Below, in pieces: positions 23,000 to 37,959 of a stretch of DNA of 64,000 nt. Under the pieces are notes generated by a model. That model had not been told where the DNA came from, searched no databases, and was given only the letters and a program-made list of their open reading frames with translations. The DNA comes from Cladorhizidae sp. MBARI D1340-BT2 (Eukaryota > Porifera > Demospongiae > Poecilosclerida > Cladorhizidae): positions 33,400,163 through 33,464,162 of the forward strand of contig JAQNBH010000015.1 of NCBI GenBank assembly GCA_028752905.1, in the 5' to 3' direction. The first letter of the stretch is position 1. Each line of letters opens with the position of its first letter. The translations under genes were made by a program, and so were the position numbers.

Positions 23000-23056
23000 C
23001 ATCCGGTGAACATGCTCATGCTAGGCACGTGTACTGGCACATGGTGAATAGCTAGC
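23000..23056 (+). mobile_element. PLE terminal-repeat fragment
   Basis: ACATCCGGTGAACATGCTCA followed by TGCTAGGCACGTGTACTGGC, ACATGGTGAATAGCTAGCT matches the outer part of the 22672-22880 piece in the opposite orientation, breaking off into the AT-rich array. Confidence 0.5.
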
Positions 23057-24190
23057 TCAATAAATGTAAATAAATATTCAATAAATGTAAATATAATAAA
23101 TAAATAATCAATAAATGTTAAGTATAATAATGTAATTATGATAAAATAAATGTAAGTATAATAAATAAATATAAATGTAAAGTATAATAAATAAATAATC
23201 AATAAATGTAAGTATAATAAATAATAAATGTAAGTATAATTATTCAATAAATGTAATAAATGTAAGTATAATAAAATAAATGTAAGTATAATCAATAAAT
23301 AATCAATAAATGTAATTAATAATCAATAAATGTAAGTATAATAAATAAATATTCAATAAATGTAAGTATAATAAATGTAAGTATAATAAATGTAAGTATA
23401 ATAATTAAACAATCAATAAATGTAATTATGATAAATAAATAATCAATAAATGTAAGTATATAATCAATAAATGTAAATATAATAAATAAATATTCAATAA
23501 ATGTAAGTATAATAAATAAATAATCAATAAATGTAAGTATAATAAAATAAATGTAAGTATAATCAATAAATAATCAATAAATGTAAGTATATAATCAATA
23601 AATGTAAATATAATAAATAAATATTCAATAAATGTAAGTATATAATCAATAAATGTAAATATAATAAATAAATATTCAATAAATGTAAGTATAATAAATA
23701 AATAATCAATAAATGTAAGTATAATAAAATAAATGTAAGTATAATCAATAAATAATCAATAAATGTAAGTATATAATCAATAAATGTAAATATAATAAAT
23801 AAATATTCAATAAATGTAAGTATATAATCAATAAATGTAAATATAATAAATAAATATTCAATAAATGTAAGTATAATAAATAAATATTCAATAAATGTAA
23901 GTATAATAAATAAATATTCAATGTAAGTATAATAAATAAATATTCAATAAATGTAAGTATAATAAATAAATAATCAATAAATGTAAGTATAATAAAATAA
24001 ATGTAAGTATAATAAAATGTAAGTATAATAAATAAATAGATTTTAATAAATAAAACAATAAAAAATAATAAGTAAACAAAATAATAAAATAAACAATAAA
24101 TAAATAAAGTATGTATATATAAATAATAATAAATAAAGTATGTATATATAAATAAATAAAGTATGTATATATAAATAATAATAAATAAAT
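23057..24190. repeat. AT-rich minisatellite (TAAATGTAAGTATAAT family)
   Basis: About 1.1 kb built from ATTCAATAAATGTAAGTATA and AATAAATAAATAATCAATAA in shuffled units of roughly 15-30 bp, ending in a TGTATATATAAATAA section. It gives long Ile/Leu/Tyr open frames on the minus strand that are not proteins. Copy 2 (59738-60820) is 51 bp shorter. Confidence 0.9.
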
Positions 24191-24230
24191 CAATTAAAAA
24201 TAATAATTTTTACCAGCTAATTTTCACTTG

Positions 24231-24510
24231 TGCATTGTCTACTGCATCCCTTGTAGCTGTGGGAAATACTACATAGGGGAGACCATCAGAAGACTGGAGA
24301 TCAGAGTGAAAGAACATCAAGATGCCTGAAGTATGCTAAAGAGAAGTCTGAGCATGCATGGGACATCCTATTTTGTGGGAGGAAGCCACCATCTTGGACC
24401 AGGTCAGAAGACAGAAGGAACTGCCAGTGAAGGAGGCATTGCACATCAGCCTAGCACAAAGTATGAGCAGTTCAATTGAGACTGTGGCCTGGCTGCTGGG
24501 GAGCCACTGA
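24231..24510 (+). pseudogene. Penelope-like element GIY-YIG endonuclease remnant, copy 1
   Basis: One frame (24231-24329) reads YCIPCSCGKYYIGETIRRLE then IRVKEHQDA and a stop. This matches the GIY-YIG domain of Penelope-like retroelements: Cys pair, (V/Y)YIGET, R and KEH. A shifted frame gives KSEHAWD, and a third gives EATILDQVRRQKELPVKEAL then HISLA to a stop at 24510, matching the PLE C terminus (SAVAEHAW, then VKEALHI). PLEs copy into DNA ends using a telomerase-like reverse transcriptase fused to this nuclease. No reverse transcriptase domain remains nearby. At least two frameshifts show it is dead. Hammerhead-bearing terminal fragments flank it on both sides. Confidence 0.82.
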
Positions 24511-24603
24511 ACCTGAACTTGAAGCCACAACATAATTATTCTTATTTTATCTCATTTATTCATTCTTTATAATTTTATTTATTTGTTAATTTAATTTTTG
24601 ATA

Positions 24604-24607
24604 TATT

Positions 24608-24651
<44 letters not shown>

Positions 24652-24662
24652 TATTATTATAT
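24604..24662. repeat. (CAT)n/(TAT)n microsatellite
   Basis: About 14 CAT units followed by TAT units, then T/A-rich DNA to 24880. The poly-His open frame across it is a repeat artefact. Confidence 0.9.
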
Positions 24663-24883
24663 TATTATTATACATTTTTTTATTTTTTTAAGTTTTTTTA
24701 AGTTTTTAATTATTTTTTGTATTATTACTTCACTTATTATTACATTAATTAATTTATATATATACATATTTTATTTATTTATTATTGCGGTTATTTTATT
24801 TTATTTGTTATTATTATCTGTTATTATATTTTTTATTATTTTTATTTTTTCATCCTTCATTCATATTTATTTTTCACATCCGA

Positions 24884-26368
24884 TTCATGTGCTAGAAGTG
24901 TGCCAGTTCATGTGCTAGAAGTGTGCCAGTTCATGTGCTAGAAGTGTGTGCCAGTTCATGTGCTAGAAGTGTGCCAGTTCATGTGCTAGAAGTGTGCCAG
25001 TTCATGTGCTAGAAGTGTGCCAGTTCATGTGCTAGAAGTGTGCCAGTTCATGTGCTAGAAGTGTGTGCCAGTTCATGTGCTAGAAGTGTGCCAGTTCATG
25101 TGCTAGAAGTGTGCCAGTTCATGTGCTAGAAGTGTGCCAGTTCATGTGCTAGAAGTGTGTGCCAGTTCATGTGCTAGAAGTGTGCCAGTTCATGTGCTAG
25201 AAGTGTGTGCCAGTTCATGTGCTAGAAGTGTGCCAGTTCATGTGCTAGAAGTGTGTGCCAGTTCATGTGCTAGAAGTGTGCCAGTTCATGTGCTAGAAGT
25301 GTGCCAGTTCATGTGCTAGAAGTGTGCCAGTTCATGTGCTAGAAGTGTGCCAGTTCATGTGCTAGAAGTGTGTGCCAGTTCATGTGCTAGAAGTGTGCCA
25401 GTTCATGTGCTAGAAGTGTGCCAGTTCATGTGCTAGAAGTGTGTGCCAGTTCATGTGCTAGAAGTGTGCCAGTTCATGTGCTAGAAGTGTGCCAGTTCAT
25501 GTGCTAGAAGTGTGTGCCAGTTCATGTGCTAGAAGTGTGCCAGTTCATGTGCTAGAAGTGTGCCAGTTCATGTGCTAGAAGTGTGCCAGTTCATGTGCTA
25601 GAAGTGTGTGCCAGTTCATGTGCTAGAAGTGTGCCAGTTCATGTGCTAGAAGTGTGCCAGTTCATGTGCTAGAAGTGTGCCAGTTCATGTGCTAGAAGTG
25701 TGCCAGTTCATGTGCTAGAAGTGTGCCAGTTCATGTGCTAGAAGTGTGTGCCAGTTCATGTGCTAGAAGTGTGTGCCAGTTTATGTGCTAGAAGTGTGCC
25801 AGTTCATGTGCTAGAAGTGTGTGCCAGTTCATGTGCTAGAAGTGTGCCAGTTCATGTGCTAGAAGTGTGTGCCAGTTCATGTGCTAGAAGTGTGCCAGTT
25901 CATGTGCTAGAAGTGTGCCAGTTCACGTGCTAGAAGTGTGCCAGTTCACGTGCTAGAAGTGTGCCAGTTCATGTGCTAGAAGTGTGCCAGTTCACGTGCT
26001 AGAAGTGTGCCAGTTCACGTGCTAGAAGTGTGCCAGTTCATGTGCTAGAAGTGTGCCAGTTCATGTGCTAGAAGTGTGCCAGTTCATGTGCTAGAAGTGT
26101 GCCAGTTCATGTGCTAGAAGTGTGTGCCAGTTCATGTGCTAGAAGTGTGCCAGTTCATGTGCTAGAAGTGTGCCAGTTCACGTGCTAGAAGTGTGCCAGT
26201 TCATGTGCTAGAAGTGTGCCAGTTCACGTGCTAGAAGTGTGCCAGTTCATGTGCTAGAAGTGTGCCAGTTCATGTGCTAGAAGTGTGCCAGTTCATGTGC
26301 TAGAAGTGTGTGCCAGTTCATGTGCTAGAAGTGTGCCAGTTCATGTGCTAGAAGTGTGTGACAAGGTG
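24884..26368. repeat. 23/25-bp minisatellite derived from PLE terminal repeat
   Basis: About 62 units of TTCATGTGCTAGAAGTGTGC plus CAG, with a 25-bp form having an extra TG. Some units carry CACGTG for CATGTG, mostly after 25920. The array begins after CACATCCGA and ends at TGTGACAAGGTGTGG, then GTAGATAGCTAGCTA, the positions occupied by a single GTCCGGTGCACATGCTAG...GTGTACTGGCACGTGGTAG segment in the 22672-22880 terminal repeat. It therefore looks like expansion of a PLE segment. Copy 2 is about 400 bp shorter. Confidence 0.9.
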
Positions 26369-26535
26369 TGGTTTTGTAGCACATAGTAGATAGCTAGCTA
26401 CTGGTATATAGCAGGCTCACGCGAGTCTCTTAGCATCTCATTGAATATGACGAAGGCTAGAGCATCTAGTTCTAGTCGAAATGTCGAGAGAATACAATTT
26501 CAAGTTGATTATTGAGAAGGTTTTTGTAATTTATT
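26369..26535 (+). mobile_element. PLE terminal repeat, right-hand piece, degraded hammerhead-like core
   Basis: TAGATAGCTAGCTACTGGTA, TATAGCAGGCTCACGCGAGT and CATCTCATTG lead into ATGACGA (26447-26453, altered CTGATGA), GGCTAGAGCATCTAGT, a six-base duplication TCTAGT, then CGAAATGTCGAGAGAATACA and TTGATTATTGAGAAGG. The segmental duplication ends at 26471 inside this core. Confidence 0.65.
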
Positions 26536-26579
26536 TACCGGTATAAAACAAACATTAATAATAATAATAATAATAATAA

Positions 26580-26657
<78 letters not shown>

Positions 26658-26704
26658 GTTTTTAATTTTTTCAAATGTATATAAATTTATTATTATTATT
26701 ATTA

Positions 26705-26781
<77 letters not shown>

Positions 26782-26782
26782 G
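26536..26782. repeat. (AAT)n, (AGT)n and (ATT)n microsatellites
   Basis: AAT and AGT runs (26556-26656), a short AT-rich spacer, then ATT units to about 26780. The ATT run is the likely 3' tail of the adjacent minus-strand LINE fragment. Poly-Asn and poly-Leu frames here are artefacts. Confidence 0.95.
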
Positions 26783-27050
26783 TAGACATGAGTGCATGGT
26801 AATATGGTTGATGAACACCCACCAACTGGCTGTGGGGCCATATTATTTAACTGAAAATCCACTACATTTAGTACATGGACAAACACACACATACTAGATT
26901 TGGAAGTTAGACCACATGAACAACAGTATCTGTCGCTTGAGTGTCAGAAATGGTAGAGAGAGGTCCATGCCTGGCAGCCTGTTCCACAGTTTAACTACAC
27001 TGTTGAAGTAAAAGTAGCAGATTGTGACAAAAATATTAAGAACAGCTAAT
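26783..27050 (-). mobile_element. LINE 3'-end fragment (minus strand)
   Basis: The minus strand encodes FNSVVKLWNRLPGMDLSLPF, then LTLKRQ, and stops at 26894. This is the (V)KLWNxLP...F(K)RxL ending typical of CR1/L2/jockey-group LINE reverse transcriptase ORFs. About 110 bp later the sequence enters the (ATT)n run, as expected for a LINE 3' tail. Only the last roughly 45 codons are present. Confidence 0.65.
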
Positions 27051-27059
27051 GATAATAGT

Positions 27060-29720
27060 TAATCGAGTGTCAGCTGTTCAAAGGGGTTCATCCATTAGCT
27101 CTCCATACAACAATTCTTTCCTCCTGGGGATATTATCTTGAAGTGATACAGTCAGCTTACCTCACTAAATGTCATTATCTTCACAGTTTACATTCCCCCA
27201 AATTCTGCAGATGATTATCAAAGGTCCATGATGAACTACTTATCCTCCCTTACTTCCAACTCAAACCAAATGGTAATTATAGGAGACTTCAATTTTCCAG
27301 ATGTGTGCTGGCTCTCATTAACTTGGCTCAACTCCTCTTCCAGTCTCTTTTGTGATTTGTGTTCAGAAACAACCTGTTTCAACTAGTTCTATCCCCCAGC
27401 CACATTAAAGGAGATCTTATTCTCACCAAACGATGAACTTTTACAGGACATCCAAACGGATCACTTTATGATCACTTTCAAACTTTATGTCACCTGTCCC
27501 TGTTCTAGCAACTGTGAGTCCTTGGTAGTGTTGGACTATCCAAAAGCAGACTGGGAAGGAATGAACAACCACTTGTTGGACTCTGACTTTAGTCGGTGTT
27601 TTAAACCTGATGATTTTGAGCTAATTTTGTCAACTATGAAATCAATACTGATGGATGCCATGAATTTATTCTTACCAAAAGTCAAACTAAGATCTCACCA
27701 GTACCCAAAGTGGTTCACAGCTCAACTCTGTCACCACATAAATGCCTCAAGTCTCTGATAAAGAAATATAACAAAAATCCAAACCAAACATTAATGGAGA
27801 AACTAAAACAAGCAGAGGAAAACATTAGCAGTCAGCTAAAGCCCATTCCAAAGGAATCTACTCTAAGGCTTTGCTGAGAATAAGAACTCAAACATCTTCA
27901 AATACATCAATTACCTAAAGGAAGGTGGATCCCCTCTGTAGTTTATCATGGCTCCAAACAAGTGTCAATACACTTTGACAGAGCTACCTTATTCATTACT
28001 TTCACTCTGTTTTTACAAATAGCTCCTTCGTACTTCCTCCGCTGAATAAGCTGCCTGTTAAAGACACCATTATTCCTTTATTCGAAATCACTGAATCTGA
28101 CGTTTTTGAAGCACTATCTTCTCTGGATGTTTCTAAATCAATGGGCATTGACAAGATTGGTCCTAAATTACTGAAGTATTGTGCTCTGGCCCTGTATCAA
28201 CTCCTACAAGATTTGTTCAATATCAGTTTGACCAAACGTGCTAGACCAGCAGAATGGCGCATACGTTGTATATCAGCCATCCACAAGTCAGGTGATAGAG
28301 CCTCAGTATATAACTACCGTCCAATCTCCCTCCTCTGCTCCACCTCTAAACTTCTTGGGCGCATTATCTACGACAAGATAATTGATCCTCTTGCATCCAC
28401 TATCTCCCCAGCACAATTTGGTCTATTCAGGAAATGCTCATCTCTGCAACAACTGTTATTGTTTCAAAACAAAATCCTTGGATGTAAAGAAAAAAGGCTG
28501 CTGTGATATTCTTGGATTTTACAAAGGCTTTCGATAGTGTTCTGTTGCTCATCAAACTATGGTCTAAAAGTGTTACGGGTACTCTGTGGCGGGTATCGAA
28601 CTGGTAGAATGCATTGCGTTTGTCTGGGAGGCAGTCGCTCTGAATTGCTGCCAGTTGTGTCTGGTGTTCCCCAAGGAAGTATTCTGGGACCTTCGCTCTT
28701 TTTGGTGATCTTCCAGAATTGTCGCAATATTCCCAACTCCTAATATATCAATCAAGAACTCTGATGACTGCGATTGTCTCCAAGAGGATCTTAACTCTCT
28801 ACATGACTGGAGTCTCATCTGGAAACTGAACTTCTCCAAGTGTGTGCACATCAGATTCTGCCAATTTGAGCCTTGCGTGGGCACACACATTATCAACAAC
28901 AACAGCATTCCTACAAAAGTGAACCATAGGGATCTTGGAGTGATAGTATCTTCAGATCTATCCTGGCAGTCTCACCACAACCACATTGCTGCAAGAGCCT
29001 ATAGCCTTCTTCGTAGGGACGTTCGGAGCTAGATTCTGTCAAAGAGACATGTACTTCGCTCATCCGTTCCCATTTACTAATAACTCTACTGCTCTCCAAT
29101 CTGGCGCCCTCAACTCATCAAAGGTATGGTGAAGCTAGAGAATATCCAACGAAGAGCAAGTAATAAGTCAAGACTTAATTGCTCTCCATCTCTCCATCTC
29201 CTGCCACTAATGTACCAGCTTGAACACGATATCTTGTTCTGCCTTAGCAGCATCAAGTTACCCTCACCATTACATTTCATCACCTTCAATACCAACTCCA
29301 CCAGATCTGCTACTCACTCAAAAATGTTGCATGCTCGCTCAATCACAAATCACTCAAAATACTTCTACTTCAACTGACTATATACCTCGTTTATGGAACT
29401 CCCTTCCACCATTTGAACTAGAAGCATCCATCATCACTACAAAATGAAAGCTTTAAAGATCTCTTCTATAATCATTTCATCAACTTTGACTCTATAATCC
29501 CTGTTCTTACCACTTTCAATGTCCCTGCTCTAAATGTTCATATACATCCCCATTACCAACCTTTTAATTGCATGTTAAGGCTGCTAGCTTAAAAGATAGT
29601 TGTTCTTCAGTGAGCTCTCATTTTTAGTATACTTATGTTCATATCCGGTATTACGTGCACTGTAAAGCATTAAAAAAATAATAATAAATGCATTAAAAAA
29701 TGGAAAATAATAATAATAAA
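27060..29720 (+). pseudogene. Degraded CR1/L2/jockey-group LINE with endonuclease and reverse transcriptase
   Basis: An APE-type endonuclease remnant includes VYIPPNSADDY and IGDFNFPDVCW (27190-27320). A linker region follows (ADWEGMNNHLLDSDFSRCF, then LPKVKLRSHQYPKWF; 27540-27720). The reverse transcriptase begins GIDKIGPKLLKYC, HKSGDRASVYNYRPISLLC (28144-28340), then FLDFTKAFDSV (about 28513), SGVPQGSILGPSLF (about 28660) and DCLQEDLNSLHDW. The catalytic FADD motif is missing between the last two: the text jumps from SQLL to the Asp-Asp-Cys region. C-terminal YIPRLWNSLPPFE is at about 29380. Several stops and frameshifts are present. An (AATA)n tail near 29670-29720 marks the 3' end. Confidence 0.88.
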
Positions 29721-30136
29721 CAAACGGCTCGCGGGGCAGTTGGAGGAGCCAAGGTCACAGTCCTTTCTGCTACAGCGTGTGATCATCGAAGTTCAGCGGG
29801 TAATGCTGCGGCTATTTTTGGGACTTTGCCTTAGATTGTTTGCTTGTATTTGTTGGTTATTTGTGTTTGAGCTTTATCTGTTACTTCTAATGCAAAATGT
29901 ATGTATATAGTAAAAAAATTAAAAATAATGGTGTTAATTAGGTGTTAATGAACTCTGAGGGTTTTTTGTGATAATACAAAAAAGACAAAAAAATAAATAA
30001 TAAAATTAAAATTAAATGGTGTAGGTACTTGTTTAACTCGCGCATCCCTATTTTTCCCCTTCTCTTGCTCTCCTCACCTTTCTTTTTCAATCCTACTGGG
30101 TCTCCCAATTGACAAGCTCTTTGGAATCAAGCTACT
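29721..30136. other. Intergenic sequence between LINE and hAT remnant
   Basis: No gene seen. A GC-richer stretch at 29727-29815 (GGCTCGCGGGGCAGTTGGAG) could belong to another repeat, but I cannot assign it. AT-rich DNA follows. Confidence 0.4.
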
Positions 30137-30142
30137 CCATTG

Positions 30143-32417
30143 CAGTGTTGCCATAATTGACCCTTAAATTTACTGTTTGGATTTTATCAATAAATGTTTG
30201 GATGTTTGGATTTTTCATCATTAGAAAATTGTTTGACATTTCATGCATATCATACCATGTGCAGCCTATTTCAAAACCATCTCTGTGGTATTAGCCGAGT
30301 GTGGTCATTTTGTGGTCAACTGGTCTGTCAGGAATATCCATGTGGTCACTTGGTCTGTGCAGGAATATTAACAGTCCTGTGTTATTATGTGGTCACCTTG
30401 TCTGTGCAGGAATATGCCTGCAGAGCCAGAACCCTTTGATCTATGTGCTTGGTATTTAAAGCCTGATTTGTGCAAGAGTTAGAATCGTTCACAGTGAGTG
30501 TCAGAGAGAGTTAGCTATGGCATCTTCAGAACCCAGTACTTCAAGGTTACCAGAAGAAGATTCTTCAGATATGACATTGATAGTCAAATCTCTACATCTA
30601 TCAGGTCTTCTAAAAGTCTGTAAAAAAGCGATTGTGTGTCTATCGTAGACAGTATGAAAAGACTTTCCCATGGGCCACAACTTCGAGAAAGGGATCTTCT
30701 TTATGAAGTGCTCTCATGATATAAACCTTGGAAGAGAGATCTCAGGAGACATCAGGAAACGAAATTACACAAACACTCAGAAAAAGATGGTGTGTGTGTA
30801 CTGCCTCTACAGTCCTACTTTGGACCAATAAGAGAGGAGTCTGTAATCCGTGCAGAAGTACTCTTCGCATATTTCCTTGGAGAGCACCATCTTGCCTTTC
30901 AATTGGAAGATCATTGTACCAAACTATTCAAGTTGATGTTTCCTGATTCTTCTATTGCTAAAGACTTTAAAAGTGGTACTAAAGCAACAGCCGTGTTGGA
31001 AGTTATTGCCCAGGATCGTTGGAAAACCATTTCCGCAGCAGTTAGAGAGATTAAATACTTCAGCCTCCAAACTGATGAGACAACTGATATTACCGTTACA
31101 CAACAAGCTGCTATTATGCTTCGGTTCTTCGATAACGCCCAAGGACAGGTGAGATGTGTCTTCTTTGAAGAGAGTGTAGAGAGGACAACTGCAGAGCTGC
31201 TATTTGACGCAATCGATAAGCATTTTCAAGAATCCACTATCCTCCTTTATGATAATCTTGTCGGATTAGGTACAGATGGGGCCAATGTAATGTTGGGAGC
31301 ACAAAAATCAGTGATGTCACGGTTACGATGTAAGCAGCCAGCTTGTCACATTGTCAGTCACATATATAGCAGCACTAATAGCAAATGAGGCCTGCAAACT
31401 CGATGGCTCAGCCTTGAAGCTTGTGTAAATCATCTTATCGAGCAATATGAAGCCTTACTCTCATACTTTCGAAGTACTGAGGATAAGCAGGCAGTAGTGA
31501 GAAGAGTAAAAATTGTACTTGAAAAGCCTCTGACCAAAGCTTACTTGCTCTTTCTATGTTCTGCATTACCAATTGTTAATAATTTCAACAGGTACATGCA
31601 GCAGCAATCTCCAATTCTTCATGTTCTCTACCAAGAGCTCGATGGCTTAATACGAAAATTTCTGTTGCGGTTCATGAATTCTGAGTATGTGTGTGCTGCT
31701 GAACATGTTTCACAAGTGTGTATTGATAACTTAGAAGAGTATCTCCCTTTACATGAAGTTTTCGTAGGTCACAACACACTATCATACCTTGAAGAAGAGG
31801 ATGGATTATCATCTGAAGATGTGAGAAAATTCAGGGCGACTATCCAAGCTTGGTGGATTGCTGCAGCCAAGGGAGCTGTCAAACGATTACGTATGAGTCA
31901 CAAGTTACTCTCCAATCTCAAATGGCTTCAACCAGGCTTACAACAATACAGTATGGCTGGTAAGGTGCTTGCTGCAAGCAGAGTGTGCTCCTCAGGTAGT
32001 TCAAGTTGGTGACAAACCCAGCCTTCAAGAGGAATTTATGGATTTCCATTACCTCCTAAAGTCATAAGTATTGGCATGCAATCAGCCAAATCAAAGACTG
32101 CTTGGAAACTGAGTATCGCTACTCCATATTGGCAAAACTCGCAAAAGCCATTCTAGTTATACCCCATGGCAATGCTGATACCGAACGTTTATTCAGCCAC
32201 ATTGGTCTCAACAAAACGAAGCATAGAAACAGCTAGGAATTTCTACATAAAATTCACTTTTAACAGTGAATGTTCCTCAAAAATGCTATGAATTTAAACC
32301 GAACACTGAACTATTAAAGACATGTGTAAACTAGTATGTTATTTCTCATGAAATTGTTGTTTGGATTTTTTTGTATAACACAGGCGAGTAATTTGGAAAT
32401 TACCAAAACAAACACTG
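30143..32417 (+). pseudogene. hAT-superfamily DNA transposon remnant
   Basis: Begins CAGTGTTGCCATAATTGACC and ends with the complement of CAGTGTTTGTTTTGGTAATT. CCATTG directly abuts both ends (30137-30142 and 32418-32423). The coding region runs from ATG 30517 to about 32252 in several frames. YFGPIREESVIRAEVLFAYF is followed by FSLQTDETTDITVTQQAAIM and LVGLGTDGANVMLGAQKS (RNase H-like transposase core, Asp/Glu positions). Near 32170-32245, HGNADTERLFSHIGLNKTKH matches the hATC dimerisation block. The N-terminal frame stops at codon 44, and later frames break near 31385 and 32011. A BED-type zinc finger is not intact. Inactive copy. Confidence 0.82.
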
Positions 32418-32423
32418 CCATTG

Positions 32424-32829
32424 TCAAGATTAGAAGTAGCATCGAGATGAATTTGGCTGCAGATCTCATACGAGGATTCATTCACTGCTCATTAAACTAC
32501 GCAGGTTCTCTGCGTATGTCTCTCAATCTCGTTTCTCTGGTCATAATTTAATCATGCAAATTGCAATATATTCAGCACGTTGCGCGCCTCCCTGTCGTTG
32601 GGAGGTAAAGGGTCGACTACACCGAGGCTAGTTATAAAGACGTGTGAAAGTTGATAGTGAATGCACAACAACAATAACAATAACAACATAAAAATTATAA
32701 CAACAATAAACAACAATAATAGTATTAAAAGGAAGTGAGAGTGATGCAAGAGTGGTGATGCATAAAAATAGACAAAGAAGAGGGCTCATGACAAGTTATA
32801 AAAAAGTTACAAAAAATGCCCTAGTAGGT
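32424..32829. other. Sequence between hAT remnant and MSK stop
   Basis: Contains an (AAC)n-rich tract (32665-32725). The minus-strand MSK 3' UTR should lie in its right part. No other gene is supportable. Confidence 0.45.
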
Positions 32830-36723
<3,894 letters not shown>

Positions 36724-36739
36724 CTGTGACGAGGAAGAA

Positions 36740-37149
36740 GACCAATGTATACATGGCACTGGAAGGAGCATGATATACCCCCCAACAGAAATCCCCCCCC
36801 CCTCCTCAACAGTTATACCATGCTTAAAATCCCTGTATATTCCACCTGGGCAACCCCCTAATAGGAACCCCCTCCCTCTTCCCTAGACCAATTGACAAAA
36901 CCCTGAGACTTTTTCAAAGGGAACATTCCTCATTTCTGGTCCTTCTACCTCTTCTCTTACAGGGTGTTGCCATGGTAAACAAAATGGATGCACCAAGAAA
37001 ATAATTTCGGGCACACCAAACATCCCCCCTCATCCACCCAATACCTCTCCAGCTAAAATTCCTGTATGAGAAGGTACGCGTAATCTATTTAAGTTGTGCT
37101 GCATAGTTTGGATATCTTTAATTAATTCCATGAAATTGCTAACTTCACA
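36740..37149. other. Sequence upstream of the first visible MSK exon
   Basis: C-rich, no HRDLKPE-type exon or other coding segment is recognisable on the minus strand. Confidence 0.45.
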
Positions 37150-37535
37150 TCCTACACTTTGAGGGGGCAGAGATCGAGGCTAGCTTCCATCCTACTTTGA
37201 GGGGGCAGAGATCGAGGCTAGGTTCCATCCTACTTTGAGGGGGCAGAGATCGAGGCTAGCTTCCATCCTACTTTGAGGGGGCAGAGATCGAGGTAGCTTC
37301 CATCCTACTTTGAGGGGGCAGAGATCGAGGCTAGCTTCCATCCTACTTTGAGGGGGCAGGGATCGAGGCTAGCTTCCATCCTACTTTGAGGGGGCAGAGA
37401 TCGAGGCTAGCTTCCATCTACTTTGAGGGGGCAGGGATCGAGGCTAGCTTCCATCCTGAGGGGGCAGAGATCGAGGCTAGCTTCCATCCTGAGGGGGCAG
37501 AGATCGAGGCTAGGTTCCATTCCACTTTGAGGGAG
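37150..37535. repeat. 38-bp minisatellite, about ten copies
   Basis: The unit is CTTTGAGGGGGCAGAGATCG plus AGGCTAGCTTCCATCCTA. Two units lack CTACTTTGAG, and point variants include AGGGAT and GGTTCC. Confidence 0.92.
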
Positions 37536-37959
37536 CTCAGCATTCATGCAGTCAGGGACACTGCGAGCTAGACCACACCCAGGTGACAGTGTTGCTAGCT
37601 GTTGCTGTGCCACTATTCCAGACGTCATCCATTATTAGCATTCCTTCCCACTCCTTCTGGGTCAGCTTTGTCCCTCGGGAAGGGATCTCCACCAGTCTCT
37701 CCAGGTCTTCGTCACAGAGTTTGGGCATGTCACTGGGATACTAACTGTTGTTGCAACTGGTTGCCCATGGTGACTAAATGACTGCCTGCTGCATATATTT
37801 GCATGCTCATAAATACTGCTCCACTGAATCACCTCTCCTTGGGGTCAGAGGACAGTGGAGCATGGGAGGGGAGGGGCTAGGAAGGGTGTGAGGAGAAGGC
37901 ACCGAGGAGAGATGACCAGAAATGCCACCCCCCTTTCCATGGCATGTCTGGATGTCCCG

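Larger units (their letters stand above)
2906..26471 (+). repeat. Segmental duplication, copy 1
   Basis: This 23,566-bp segment reappears in the same orientation at 39593-62701. Identity begins at TATGCAGG inside CCDC97 (base 2905 C against 39592 A) and ends in GCATCTAGTT (base 26472 C against 62702 A). The offset is 36,687 until the (GAT)n tract near 22.6 kb, then 36,681, then 36,630 after the AT array, and 36,230 at the right end. Differences seen: C3479/T40166, A22910/T59591, and array-length changes. Confidence 0.97.

Noticed and set aside
22527..26825. Long poly-Ile, poly-His, poly-Asn, Leu/Tyr and VPVHVLEVCASSCAR open frames
   Set aside because: They are translations of microsatellites and minisatellites with no coding signal.
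29727..29815. 5S rRNA or tRNA-like gene in the GC-rich patch
   Set aside because: No A/B box pair or cloverleaf could be read, and 5S landmarks are absent.
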